64,000 nt of DNA from Sediminicola sp963974715 (GTDB taxonomy: Bacteria > Bacteroidota > Bacteroidia > Flavobacteriales > Flavobacteriaceae): assembly GCA_963974715.1 (NCBI GenBank), contig CAXBDK010000002.1, positions 321,445 through 385,444 on the forward strand. Direction: 5' to 3'. How positions within the stretch are numbered: position 1 is the stretch's first letter; each line of letters starts with the position of its first letter. The notes under the pieces are model-generated. The model saw only the letters and a list, made by a program, of their open reading frames with translations, was not told the DNA's origin and made no database searches. Below, in pieces: positions 34,953 through 44,654 of this stretch. Made by a program: the position numbers and the translations under genes.

Positions 34953-36406
34953 ATTTCTTTTCGCAGTCGGGCAACCGGAATTCCCAATTGCTCCCTGTAT
35001 TTGGCCACGGTCCTCCGCGCTATGGGATATCCTTTTTCCTTGAGGATCAGGGCCAATTTATCATCCGTAAGGGGCTTCCTTTTTTGCTCCTCGCCCAGCA
35101 CTGTTTCCAATATTTTTTTTATTTCCCTAGTGGAAACATCCTCTCCCTGCTCGTTTTTCATTGATTCCGAGAAGTAGTCCTTGATCAATTTTGTGCCATA
35201 GGGGGTATCCACATATTTACTGTTTGCCACCCTGGAAACGGTAGATACGTCCATGTGTATGGTATCGGCAATGTCCTTTAATATCATGGGGCGCAACTTG
35301 CGCTCGTCACCGGTAAGGAAAAATTCCTTTTGATACTCCATAATTGCTGCCATCGTCACATATAACGTTTGCTGACGCTGTTTTATGGCGTCTATAAACC
35401 ATTTTGCGGCATCCAGTTTTTGTTTTATGAACAGAACCGTATCCTTTTGGGACTTGGACTTTTCCTTGGCATTTTTGTACCCCTCAAGCATATTGTTGTA
35501 TTCGCGGGAAACATGGAGTTCTGGGGCATTTCTCCCATTTAGGGTAAGTTCCAGCTCCCCATCGGAAATCCTAATGGAAAAATCGGGAACAATGTGTTCT
35601 ATAATGCGTGTATTTCCCGAATAGGAACCCCCGGGTTTTGGGTTTAATCGTTCAATTTCCGAGATCGCATCTTTAAGGGTCTCTTCGGTAACATTGTGTT
35701 TTTGGACCAGTTTTTGGTAATGTTTTTTGGTGAACTGTTCAAATGATTTCTCCAAAATGGCGATTGCCAATTCCGTATTGGGGGTAGGGTCCTTTCTTTT
35801 TAATTGTATGATAAGACATTCCTCCAAAGAGGTGGCACCCACCCCTGGGGGGTCCAGATTCTGTACCAGTTTTAGGATTTGGGCCACTTTGGCTTCATCT
35901 GTATAGATATTCTGTGTAAAGGCCAGATCGTCCGTAATATCGGATAGGGACCTTCGAATATAGCCGCTCTCGTCCACGCTGCCCACCAAAAATTCCGCTA
36001 TGGCCCACTCTTCGTCATCAAGATACACCGTATTGAGCTGGTTCAACAGGTACTGGTTAAAGGAAATTCCCGCTGCATAGGGAATGGTCCGTTCTTCGTC
36101 GTCCGAACTGTAATTGTTGGCCTGGGTGCGGTAATCGGGAATTTCATCGTCACTGAGATATTCATCTATATTGATGTCCTCTGCGGCAATATTTTCACTG
36201 TCCGTCTCATTATCATATATATCCTCAAAGTCGTCCTCTTGGATTTCCAGTTCTTCCTTTCCCGTTTCCAGGGCGGGATTTTCTTCCAATTCCTGTTTCA
36301 ACCGCTGTTCAAATGCCTGCGTAGGAAGTTGTATCAGCTTCATCAATTGGATCTGCTGAGGGGATAATTTTTGTGATAACTTAAACTGTAAGTGTTGTTT
36401 TAGCAT
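34949..36406 (-). CDS. rpoN: RNA polymerase sigma-54 factor
   Basis: A 485-aa sigma factor. Region I is glutamine- and leucine-rich (LKQHLQFKLSQKLSPQQIQL), needed for silencing and activator response. Region II is an acidic linker at about residues 45-110. The core-binding domain follows, then the helix-turn-helix (MDVSTVSRVANSKYVDTPYG) and the RpoN box ARRTVAKYRE at about residues 462-471 that reads the -24 element. It directs transcription of genes that need AAA+ activators. None of the intergenic regions here shows an obvious GG-N10-GC promoter that I could place with confidence. A membrane protein gene is coupled downstream. Confidence 0.96.
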   Translation of the reverse strand: MLKQHLQFKLSQKLSPQQIQLMKLIQLPTQAFEQRLKQELEENPALETGKEELEIQEDDFEDIYDNETDSENIAAEDINIDEYLSDDEIPDYRTQANNYSSDDEERTIPYAAGISFNQYLLNQLNTVYLDDEEWAIAEFLVGSVDESGYIRRSLSDITDDLAFTQNIYTDEAKVAQILKLVQNLDPPGVGATSLEECLIIQLKRKDPTPNTELAIAILEKSFEQFTKKHYQKLVQKHNVTEETLKDAISEIERLNPKPGGSYSGNTRIIEHIVPDFSIRISDGELELTLNGRNAPELHVSREYNNMLEGYKNAKEKSKSQKDTVLFIKQKLDAAKWFIDAIKQRQQTLYVTMAAIMEYQKEFFLTGDERKLRPMILKDIADTIHMDVSTVSRVANSKYVDTPYGTKLIKDYFSESMKNEQGEDVSTREIKKILETVLGEEQKRKPLTDDKLALILKEKGYPIARRTVAKYREQLGIPVARLRKEI

Positions 36407-36448
36407 CTTGGGGTTGTCCTACTTTCTTATAAAGTTACAGAAATCCGT

Positions 36449-37882
36449 TTAAAATTCCGCATTCTGCGGGGTTCTTGGAAAAGGGATGACATCCCTGATA
36501 TTTCCCATTCCCGTGGAAAACAGGACCAATCTTTCAAAACCAAGTCCGAAGCCACTGTGCACGGCGCTACCAAACCTTCTAAGGTCCAGGTACCACCAAA
36601 GTTCCTTAGGGTCTATATCCAGATCCGCCATTTTTTGCTGTAGCACGTCCAGCCTTTCTTCCCGCTGCGAACCCCCTACGATTTCCCCGATACCGGGAAA
36701 CAGGATATCCATGGCCCTTACCGTTTTGCCATCCTCGTTCAAGCGCATGTAAAAAGCTTTGATCTTTGCGGGATAATCGAACAGGATCACGGGGCATTGA
36801 AAGTGTTTTTCCACTAAATAGCGTTCGTGTTCGCTCTGTAGGTCGGTACCCCAATCCTCAATGGGATATTGGAACTTTTTCTTTTTGTTGGGTTTACTGT
36901 TTTTAAGGATTTCAATGGCCTCTGTGTAGGAAACCCGTTTAAAGTTGTTTTCGGTCACAAATCGCAGTCGTTCTATCAGTCCCATTTCGCTGCGCTCCGC
37001 TTGAGGTTTTAATTTTTCCTCCTCTGCCAAACGCTCGGCCAAAAACGCTAGGTCGTCCTTACAGTTTTCAAGGATATAGGAAATTACCTTCTTTATAAAA
37101 TCTTCCGATAGGTCCATATTGGCGTCCAGGTCATTGAACGCCACCTCGGGCTCTATCATCCAGAATTCGGCCAAATGTCTTGAGGTGTTCGAGTTCTCCG
37201 CCCTAAAGGTAGGGCCAAAAGTATATACCTTCCCCAGGGCCATGGCGTATGCCTCCGCTTCCAGCTGTCCGGACACGGTAAGGTTGGTCTCCTTTCCAAA
37301 GAAATCTTCCGAATAGTCCACCGTGCCCCCATCCGTTAAAGGTGGTTTTTTGGCGTCCAATGTGCTCACCCGGAACATTTCACCGGCCCCTTCCGCATCG
37401 GAACCCGTTATGATGGGCGTGTGCACATAGACAAAACCATTTTCCCTAAAGTAGTTGTGTACGGCAAAAGCGAGGGACGAACGTACCCTCATCACTGCAC
37501 TGAAAGTGTTGGTCCTTATCCTTAAATGCGCCTTTTCCCTAAGGAATTCCAAAGTGTGTTTCTTTGGTTGTATAGGATAGGTTTCGGGATCTGCCGTGCC
37601 CAGCACCGCAAGTTCCCGTACCTGTACTTCAACGCTCTGTCCCTTTCCCTGGCTCTCTACCAAGGTTCCGGTCACTTTTAGTGCCGCTCCAGTGGACACT
37701 TGTTTTAACAGCTGTGGATCAAAGGCCTCAAAATCTACCACACATTGTATGTTGTTGATGGTGGATCCATCGTTCAGGGCTATGAATCTGTTGCTCCTAA
37801 AAGTCTTTACCCATCCATATAGGGTGACTTCCTGTAACAAATGGGCAGTACCCAGTAACTCTTTAATAGGGTGTGGTTTCAT
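36449..37882 (-). CDS. asnS: asparaginyl-tRNA synthetase
   Basis: A 477-aa class IIb aminoacyl-tRNA synthetase. The N-terminal OB-fold reads the anticodon (VTLYGWVKTFRSNRFIALNDG). The catalytic domain has class II motif 2 (TFRAENSNTSRHLAEFW) and motif 3 (GFGLGFERLVLFSTGM). The C-terminus IPFPRTPQNAEF is typical of AsnRS and not of the aspartyl enzyme. Having a dedicated AsnRS means charging of tRNA-Asn need not go through the amidotransferase route. It is 42 bp upstream of rpoN in the same direction. Confidence 0.96.
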   Translation of the reverse strand: MKPHPIKELLGTAHLLQEVTLYGWVKTFRSNRFIALNDGSTINNIQCVVDFEAFDPQLLKQVSTGAALKVTGTLVESQGKGQSVEVQVRELAVLGTADPETYPIQPKKHTLEFLREKAHLRIRTNTFSAVMRVRSSLAFAVHNYFRENGFVYVHTPIITGSDAEGAGEMFRVSTLDAKKPPLTDGGTVDYSEDFFGKETNLTVSGQLEAEAYAMALGKVYTFGPTFRAENSNTSRHLAEFWMIEPEVAFNDLDANMDLSEDFIKKVISYILENCKDDLAFLAERLAEEEKLKPQAERSEMGLIERLRFVTENNFKRVSYTEAIEILKNSKPNKKKKFQYPIEDWGTDLQSEHERYLVEKHFQCPVILFDYPAKIKAFYMRLNEDGKTVRAMDILFPGIGEIVGGSQREERLDVLQQKMADLDIDPKELWWYLDLRRFGSAVHSGFGLGFERLVLFSTGMGNIRDVIPFPRTPQNAEF

Positions 37883-37972
37883 GCTGATAATTAAGTATAA
37901 TGTAAGGTTGCAAAGATAGTTTTTTTGATAAAAGGAACCGATTCATACCGCTGTAAAAGCGGTGCTTTGGGA

Positions 37973-40372
37973 TTATTCCGGTTTTTCATCGGAATTGTCG
38001 CCCTGGGGTAAAATGTCGATCTGTGGCTCCTTTAGCACCTGTTTATTGGCGATGCTCCTTTCCAATGACAATAAAAGGGAAGGAAGCAGGATCAGGTTGG
38101 CCAACATCGCAAATAGCAGGGTAGCCGATACCAGGGCGCCCAGAGCTACGGTACCTCCGAAGCTGGAGATCATGAACACCGAAAAACCAAAGAACAGTAC
38201 TATGGAGGTGTAGAACATACTTACCCCGGTCTCCCTCAGGGCGGCATATACCGATTTCTTGATACGCCACTGGTTCGAGATAAGTTCTTGTCTGTATTTG
38301 GCCAGAAAATGGATGGTATCATCCACAGAAATGCCAAACGCAATACTAAAAACCAAGATGGTGGAAGGTTTTATGGGAACCCCCACAAAACCCATAACCC
38401 CAGCAGTGATGACCAAGGGAAGCAAATTGGGGATCAACGAGATCACGATCATCCGAAATGAACGGAAAAGATAGGCCATAAACAGGCCGATAAGTCCTAT
38501 GGCCAGCGCCAGGGAAATGACCAGGTTGGTCACTAGATATTTGGTGCCCTTTAAAAATAAGAGGGCCTTCCCCGTCATGAAAACGTTGAAGCGCTCGGCC
38601 GGAAAAATTTTGTCCAAGTGGTTCTGAAGGGTTTCTTGAATGGTTTCCATTCGGTCCGTGTCAACATCCTTCATATAGGTTGAAATCCTTGCGATCTGGC
38701 CGGTACTGTCCACAAAGCTCTTCAGTAAGTTACCGTTATCGCTGGATTTTCGGGCAATGTCCATAATAAAGTTGCTTTCCTGACTGGTGGGCAATTGGTA
38801 ATATTTGGGGATGCCATTATAAAATGCCTGCTTCGAATATTTCACCATATTGACCACCGAAATGGGTTTGGAGAGTTCCGGGATTTCCTGAATGACCTCC
38901 CCGATCTGATCCATCTTGGCCAGGTTCACCTGTTTCAGTACCCCATTCCTACGTTTGGTGTCCACCACGATCTCTATGGGCATAATGCCATCGAACTCCT
39001 CCTCAAAAAATCTGATATCCTTAAAGAACCCCGCATTTTTGGGCATATCCTCTATGGGGCTTCCCGAGATCTTGATCTGGTAGATCCCAATGATACTGAT
39101 CACCAGCAGGGCCACAGCGGTAATATATACCGTGATACGCCTGTCCCTTACGATCCGCTCCGTCCAATTTACAAAGCCATCTATCCAGGTTTTGTTAAGG
39201 TGTTTTAAGTGTTTGGTCTTGGGCAAGGACATAAAGCTGTAGACGATGGGTATAATGGTCAACGACAATAAAAATATACCGATGATATTGATGGAGGCCA
39301 CAATCCCAAATTCCTTGAGCAGTTTGCTATCGGTGATAATAAATGTGGCAAAACCGGACGCTGTGGTAATATTGGTCATTAGGGTGGCGTTCCCGATCTT
39401 CGCAATGACCCGCTGTAGGGAAAGGGCCTGGTTTCCGTGTTTTTTGACTTCCTGCTGGTACTTGTTTATCAAGAATATACAGTTGGGTATCCCGATGACG
39501 ATGATCAAGGGGGGGATCAGTGCCGTTAAGACCGTGATTTCATACTGTAGCAGGCCCAAGATCCCAAAGGCCCACATCACCCCAATGATCACGACGCCCA
39601 TAGAGATCAATGTTGCCCTAATGCTCCTAAAGAAAAAGAAGAATATTAGGGAGGTGACCGCCAATGCGGCAAAGATAAACTTCCCGATCTCGTCAATGAT
39701 GTTCTGGGAGTTCATGGTACGCACATAGGGCATCCCCGAGATGCGTACGTCCAATCCGGTCTCATCCTCAAAATTGGAGATTAAATGGGCAAAATCCTGA
39801 AGTATGAAATCCTTCCTTACGGAGGTATTTACGATATCCTGGTCCAGGTAGACCAATGTCCTTAGGGTCTTACTTTCCCTATTGAACAAAAGATTGTCGT
39901 AGAATGGAAGATCTTGAAAGAGGTGGTGGGCCAGGCTATCTACCTCCTTTTTGGTGGTAGGGGCCTTTTTGATGAAGGGGTCCAATACAAACGCCTGTTT
40001 TTCGTTGTCCTTTACAAGCTCTTTCATATTGTCCGTGGAAAGCACGAACTCAACTTCCGGGAATGCTTCCAACTGTTTGCTCAGCTTGTTCCACCTATTG
40101 AATTTGGTAGGGGTAAAGAGACTGCTGTCCCTTATGGCAATCACCACCACATTGCCCTCTTCCCCAAATCGTTCCAAAAATGAAAGATATTCCAGATTAA
40201 CAGGGTGGTCGTCGGGCAATAGGTTCGCCTCGGAACTGGAAAACCGCATCTTGTCCCATTGGGTTCCCAAAAAGACGGTGATGACCGCAATGAGGACCAA
40301 TATCAGGATTCTGTTTCGGAGCACTATCCTGGCCAATTTTGCCCAGAACCCTTGTGTTAGCTTAGCTGCCAT
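37973..40372 (-). CDS. MMPL/RND family exporter
   Basis: A 799-aa inner-membrane protein with two six-TM halves, each with a large periplasmic loop after the first TM, as in MMPL and Patched-type RND proteins. The conserved charged segment in the second half, FGISVDDTIHFLAKYR, is the proton-relay region; the first half has the matching block (IGIPNCIFLINKYQQE) with the charges missing. The C-terminus is a polar tail. Members move lipids, hopanoids or other hydrophobic compounds towards the outer membrane. It starts 47 bp after the DUF5686 gene stops, so they may form one unit, but direct partnership is unproven. Confidence 0.92.
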   Translation of the reverse strand: MAAKLTQGFWAKLARIVLRNRILILVLIAVITVFLGTQWDKMRFSSSEANLLPDDHPVNLEYLSFLERFGEEGNVVVIAIRDSSLFTPTKFNRWNKLSKQLEAFPEVEFVLSTDNMKELVKDNEKQAFVLDPFIKKAPTTKKEVDSLAHHLFQDLPFYDNLLFNRESKTLRTLVYLDQDIVNTSVRKDFILQDFAHLISNFEDETGLDVRISGMPYVRTMNSQNIIDEIGKFIFAALAVTSLIFFFFFRSIRATLISMGVVIIGVMWAFGILGLLQYEITVLTALIPPLIIVIGIPNCIFLINKYQQEVKKHGNQALSLQRVIAKIGNATLMTNITTASGFATFIITDSKLLKEFGIVASINIIGIFLLSLTIIPIVYSFMSLPKTKHLKHLNKTWIDGFVNWTERIVRDRRITVYITAVALLVISIIGIYQIKISGSPIEDMPKNAGFFKDIRFFEEEFDGIMPIEIVVDTKRRNGVLKQVNLAKMDQIGEVIQEIPELSKPISVVNMVKYSKQAFYNGIPKYYQLPTSQESNFIMDIARKSSDNGNLLKSFVDSTGQIARISTYMKDVDTDRMETIQETLQNHLDKIFPAERFNVFMTGKALLFLKGTKYLVTNLVISLALAIGLIGLFMAYLFRSFRMIVISLIPNLLPLVITAGVMGFVGVPIKPSTILVFSIAFGISVDDTIHFLAKYRQELISNQWRIKKSVYAALRETGVSMFYTSIVLFFGFSVFMISSFGGTVALGALVSATLLFAMLANLILLPSLLLSLERSIANKQVLKEPQIDILPQGDNSDEKPE

Positions 40373-40419
40373 TTTAAATTTTTATTCCGTTCAAAGGTAG
40401 AAAATCATTGGTAAGGTTC

Positions 40420-42918
40420 CTAAAATCCCAGATTGAAATAATAGGTGAACTTAAATGATATATTATCGTCGAATGTAGGGAGGTGATAGGCTCCGTGCCG
40501 ATAGAAAAAGCTAAGTCCGAAACCGGCAAAGATCCTGTTGAGTTCCATCCCACTCTCAAAATAACCTTTGTTGAGAGCGTCAAAAGAAAGGCCCACATGG
40601 CGATCCACATCTGCCACATTGCCAATGACACTGCGTGTTATAAGTGATAGTCGGGGGCGTATCCGGGTACTGATCTTAAAGGGCCGCAACGAATGTTTGA
40701 TCTGCCCCATGATATAGCGGTCGGAAAAGAATTCGTCAAAGAACATGGTTTCGAAACTTTCCCGGCCCGTTACGGAAAATCGGTCCAGTATGCCCAGACC
40801 GTCGGGCTGGTTGGGGGAGGTGTGGTACAGGTGGGTAAGGGGAATATCGCCAAATGATAGGCCACTGTTTATAAGAATTTCCGTACTGGTACCGTTTCTG
40901 GCCTTTTTTGCGTAAAAGGCCCTAAAGTTAAATTTCGTAAAATTAAAATCCCCGTCCAGAACATTTGGAAGGCTTTGTGAGACCTGGAACGCAAATTGGG
41001 GATATCCATCTTTGATGGGTATTTTTTCGGTAGCGGTCTGCATATATTCCGAAAAGGGGTTCCATTGAAAACTGGCGCCCACCTCGGTCAGATCGTAAGA
41101 AGTGTATGTGGCCCCGTTGTACAGGTAGGAATAGTCAAAGGTTGGGTCTGCGAATGTTTTGGAAACCTGCAACCTGCCGCTCAGTTTGGGCGTAAGATCA
41201 TGTTCCAGGAATACTGCTGTGCTCTTGACCGCATAAAAAGAAGAAATGTTGAACAGTCGTGGTTCAAAAAGATAAAACGTACGTTTGTCCGTGCTGTATT
41301 TTGAACTGCCCGATTCCACCAGATCGTCCGTATAGGTAATTCCCAGCCAAGTACCATTGTCCTCGTTCAAGCGGGTAGTGGCCCCCACGCTGTATTTCCA
41401 TTTTTTGTCCTGGGTCCCGTACACCAGATAGCCGTTCAGTACCAGCTTCTCCGAAAACCGATTATTGGTAATGGCTCCCAGTCCCAGTCTAAAGGCCTCA
41501 TAATTGTTGTATTTTAAAAGGTACCTCAGGTCGAAATCGAAAAACTTGGTGGGATAGTAGCCCTGTAACAATTTTTTGGACCTGTTCAACTTTGTCTCCA
41601 AGTTGGCGGATGCATTGAGGCTATCCTTATAGATATAGGTCTGCATTTCGCGCACGGTCATATCCTCTTCCCTATACGTGTCCCAAAAAGACTCTTGTTT
41701 GTTCTGTGCTCCTTCCTCGATCTTAATGGCCAGTCCCTTTCTGTCAATTTTTACGGAAGTGTTCAGTTTGATGTCAAAATTCTGGTCCTCGGAAATCATA
41801 AAGACCAGATTTGGGGCATATTGGGGATTGGAATGGGTTTCGGTAGAATCCAACACTCTCCTTAATTTATTGATTTTATTTCCCAAGAATGAAATGCTGC
41901 CCTCGGATTTGCCCTTGGAAATCTTTACTTTTTTGCTGATAGGGAACCATACATCTTCCTTGGGATAGTATGAAAAAGTCTGGCTGGCGGCAATCGTAAA
42001 ATTGGCGGTAACCTCGGCTACGGCCTTTTGCAGGGCGAAGGAGGCCGTGTCTATATAAAAGACCCCTTCCAGGGCCGTTGGGTCCATGGGGTCCTTTGGA
42101 TAATAATGGATCAGATAGGCCGACTGCCCGTCCCCTGGTAGAATGTCCAAAAGTTTGTAGTCGTATATTTTTGGTCCAACAATGGACAACGGGTTGGTAT
42201 ATTCCTTATCCAGCAGTGTATAAACGGGGTCATAGAAGGAGAACGATTGAAGCTGTAGTTCCAAGACCTCATAAAGGGGTTCCTTAAATCCGGCGGTCCG
42301 TAGACCCAAAATGTTTTCCTGTCTCCCCTTTTTTTGGGAAAATTTAAAAGTGGCAGCCCTTTCCCCCATGTAGATATGCGCCCTCGATAGTTGGTCCTTC
42401 AATATAAAATTGGTCGAATCCAGCTCTTTTAGCATTATTTCCCCGTTCTTTTTTACAAACACAGAATCTATTGCCGGGTTAATGGAGTCCGGGTCCGCTG
42501 TGACAAGCACTTTTGAATAGGTCTTAAACGAATAGCTGTGCAGTTTTTTCTCCGGATTGTTGGCCTCCTTGAATAGGATGGCCTTTTCCACTATATCCAA
42601 GGCCTTTATACCATCGGGGGTTTCCGGGGTTTCGGATATTTTACGAAGGGCCGCAATGTAAAAATCCCGATTTTTTCCATAGGAAATCTTCTTTGGCAGA
42701 TAACCGATATAATCTATTGTTAGGGAGCCACTGGAAGGGAAGGTGGACAATTGGAACTGTCCGTTCCGATCGGTAACAACGGTATTGCCGTTATCGAGAT
42801 AAATACTGGCATATGGGAGAGGTTCCAGTGTACTACTGTCCTTCACTACCCCTGAAATTGACTGGCCCCAAGAGCTGACCCAGAAAAATACGACAAAAAT
42901 TAGCAAGTAAATCTTCAC
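40420..42918 (-). CDS. DUF5686 family outer-membrane protein with carboxypeptidase-like domain
   Basis: An 832-aa outer-membrane protein. A signal peptide (MKIYLLIFVVFFWVSSWGQ) is followed by a carboxypeptidase-regulatory-like beta-sandwich at about residues 20-95 (SISGVVKDSSTLEPLPYASI), which is the common N-terminal domain of Bacteroidota outer-membrane transporters. The DUF5686 region and a C-terminal beta-barrel fill the rest, ending FKFTYYFNLGF with a terminal phenylalanine for BAM recognition. There is no plug domain or TonB box in clear view, so it is not a standard SusC. Function unknown; an outer-membrane assembly or surface role is inferred. Confidence 0.9.
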   Translation of the reverse strand: MKIYLLIFVVFFWVSSWGQSISGVVKDSSTLEPLPYASIYLDNGNTVVTDRNGQFQLSTFPSSGSLTIDYIGYLPKKISYGKNRDFYIAALRKISETPETPDGIKALDIVEKAILFKEANNPEKKLHSYSFKTYSKVLVTADPDSINPAIDSVFVKKNGEIMLKELDSTNFILKDQLSRAHIYMGERAATFKFSQKKGRQENILGLRTAGFKEPLYEVLELQLQSFSFYDPVYTLLDKEYTNPLSIVGPKIYDYKLLDILPGDGQSAYLIHYYPKDPMDPTALEGVFYIDTASFALQKAVAEVTANFTIAASQTFSYYPKEDVWFPISKKVKISKGKSEGSISFLGNKINKLRRVLDSTETHSNPQYAPNLVFMISEDQNFDIKLNTSVKIDRKGLAIKIEEGAQNKQESFWDTYREEDMTVREMQTYIYKDSLNASANLETKLNRSKKLLQGYYPTKFFDFDLRYLLKYNNYEAFRLGLGAITNNRFSEKLVLNGYLVYGTQDKKWKYSVGATTRLNEDNGTWLGITYTDDLVESGSSKYSTDKRTFYLFEPRLFNISSFYAVKSTAVFLEHDLTPKLSGRLQVSKTFADPTFDYSYLYNGATYTSYDLTEVGASFQWNPFSEYMQTATEKIPIKDGYPQFAFQVSQSLPNVLDGDFNFTKFNFRAFYAKKARNGTSTEILINSGLSFGDIPLTHLYHTSPNQPDGLGILDRFSVTGRESFETMFFDEFFSDRYIMGQIKHSLRPFKISTRIRPRLSLITRSVIGNVADVDRHVGLSFDALNKGYFESGMELNRIFAGFGLSFFYRHGAYHLPTFDDNISFKFTYYFNLGF

Positions 42919-43121
42919 AGGGTTCGATTTATTTTATGGAGCTGGTCTAAACTATATGAATCGAAAACCTGAAGTGACATTGGTTCCGGATAGTGGCCCA
43001 CCGAAAATGGAAGCCCTACAAAGAAATGGGATAAGGAACCAAATAATCATTTTAGGGCCAATCGGAATAATTTAAACGGGTTCATTATATCAGATTTTCC
43101 TAGAGTGTAAAGTGGGCACAA

Positions 43122-43156
43122 AAAACAAAGAGCGGCCAGATGTCGCTCTTTGTTTT
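43122..43156. terminator. terminator after frr
   Basis: Perfect 13-bp stem: aaaacaaagagcg at 43122-43134 pairs with cgctctttgtttt at 43144-43156, loop gccagatgt. The minus-strand copy ends in a T-run, so it would stop transcription of the pyrH-frr unit; the A/T symmetry allows action both ways. Confidence 0.85.
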
Positions 43157-43174
43157 AAGAAAAGATCGTAGGTA

Positions 43175-43729
43175 TCAAACTTTCATTATTTCGGCTTCCT
43201 TTACCTCAAGGACGGCGTCTATTTTTTTGATGTGGTTGTTGGTCAGTTCCTGAATACTCTCCTCGGCTCCCTTTTGGGCGTCTTCGGAAATATCGGTGTT
43301 CCTTATTTCCTTATTGGCTTCCTGCCGTGCATTGCGTATTCCAATTTTGGCATCTTCGGCTTCCATTTTGGCCTGTTTTACCAGCTCCCTCCTTCTTTCC
43401 TCGGTAAGGGGCGGCACGTTTATGATTATATTGTCGCCATTGTTCATTGGGTTAAAACCAATATTGGCGTTCATGATCGCCTTTTCAATTTCATGCAACA
43501 TATTCTTTTCCCATGGCTGTACCAAAATTGTCCTGGCATCGGGGGTATTGATATTGGATATCTGTGCCAATGGGGTCATGGATCCATAATATTCGACCAT
43601 TACACTTGATAGCATGATGGGACTGGCTTTTCCCGCCCGGATCTTCACAAAGGCTTTTTCCAAATGTTTTAGGGCAGCATCCATACTTTCCTTGGCACTG
43701 TCCAAGATAAAATCAATTTCTTCGTCCAT
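43175..43729 (-). CDS. frr: ribosome recycling factor
   Basis: A 184-aa protein that, with EF-G, splits post-termination ribosomes. The family's two blocks are clear: the N-terminal helix KHLEKAFVKIRAGKASP with the conserved arginine that contacts 23S rRNA, and DARTILVQPWE in the small beta domain. PPLTEERRRELVKQAK is in the long helical domain. Length is standard (about 185). pyrH lies 38 bp upstream, the common bacterial pyrH-frr pair. Confidence 0.97.
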   Translation of the reverse strand: MDEEIDFILDSAKESMDAALKHLEKAFVKIRAGKASPIMLSSVMVEYYGSMTPLAQISNINTPDARTILVQPWEKNMLHEIEKAIMNANIGFNPMNNGDNIIINVPPLTEERRRELVKQAKMEAEDAKIGIRNARQEANKEIRNTDISEDAQKGAEESIQELTNNHIKKIDAVLEVKEAEIMKV

Positions 43730-43767
43730 ATCTGCAAAGCTTTAAAAAATAATCTTAATTTAAGGAA

Positions 43768-44475
43768 TCAAATATTTACCACCGTACCGATATTCTGGCC
43801 TGAAACCAATTTCAGGAGGTTTCCTTTTTTGTTCATGTCAAAGACCACTATGGGCAGTTCGTTTTCCTGACTAAGGGTAAATGCGGTGGTGTCCATGACC
43901 TTCAGGCCTTTTTTCAAGACCTCCTTAAAGGAAATGGTATCGAATTTAGTGGCATTTTTATCTTTTTCCGGATCGGAGGTGTAGATTCCATCCACGCGCG
44001 TTCCCTTAAGGATAACATCTGCCTCAATTTCAATGGCCCTCAATACCGCTGCGGAATCCGTTGTAAAATACGGATTTCCCGTACCGCCCCCAAAAATGAC
44101 CACCCTTCCCTTTTCCAAATGCCTCATGGCCCTTCTTCGTATAAAAGGTTCTGCTACCTCATTTATTTTTATCGCCGATTGGAGTCTGGTGGGAATTCCA
44201 ATGTCCTCTAGGGCGCTCTGCAGTGCCAGGCCGTTTATTACGGTGGCCAACATGCCCATATGGTCTCCCTGCACCCTATCGATCCCGTTGCTTTCCCCGG
44301 AAAGCCCTCTAAATATGTTTCCGCCACCGATAACAATGGCCACTTCCAATCCTAGGTCCGCCACGGCCTTTATTTCCCTGGCGTATTCGGATAGGCGTTG
44401 GGGGTCTATTCCATATTGCCTTTCCCCCATAAGTGCCTCGCCACTTAGTTTGAGAAGTATTCTCTTATATTGCAT
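43768..44475 (-). CDS. pyrH: uridylate (UMP) kinase
   Basis: A 235-aa hexameric bacterial UMP kinase that makes UDP from UMP. It has the N-terminal MQYKRILLKLSGEALMG with the ATP-phosphate lysines, the GGGNIFRG loop, DHMGMLATVING, the loop GGGTGNPYFTTD with the UMP-contacting residues, and VDGIYTSDPEKD at the ATP site. The frame continues eight codons upstream to 44499 (MLRFNSTY), but MQYKRILL is the usual start. In a standard bacterial cluster it would follow tsf; here the M61 peptidase gene and a relic region lie between. Confidence 0.96.
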   Translation of the reverse strand: MQYKRILLKLSGEALMGERQYGIDPQRLSEYAREIKAVADLGLEVAIVIGGGNIFRGLSGESNGIDRVQGDHMGMLATVINGLALQSALEDIGIPTRLQSAIKINEVAEPFIRRRAMRHLEKGRVVIFGGGTGNPYFTTDSAAVLRAIEIEADVILKGTRVDGIYTSDPEKDKNATKFDTISFKEVLKKGLKVMDTTAFTLSQENELPIVVFDMNKKGNLLKLVSGQNIGTVVNI

Positions 44476-44654
44476 GTACGTGCTGTTAAATCGAAGCAAA
44501 AATAATCAAAATAATTTACGGGATGGCCCGTATCCATTTAATGTATCCTAATTATTTGTCAATAGATGCGATTCCCTCCGTAATATTTTATAATCTTGCA
44601 AATCGAATGGGAAAAGTGAAGTTTCCCATGAAGTTTTAACTTTAAATTTTAAGA

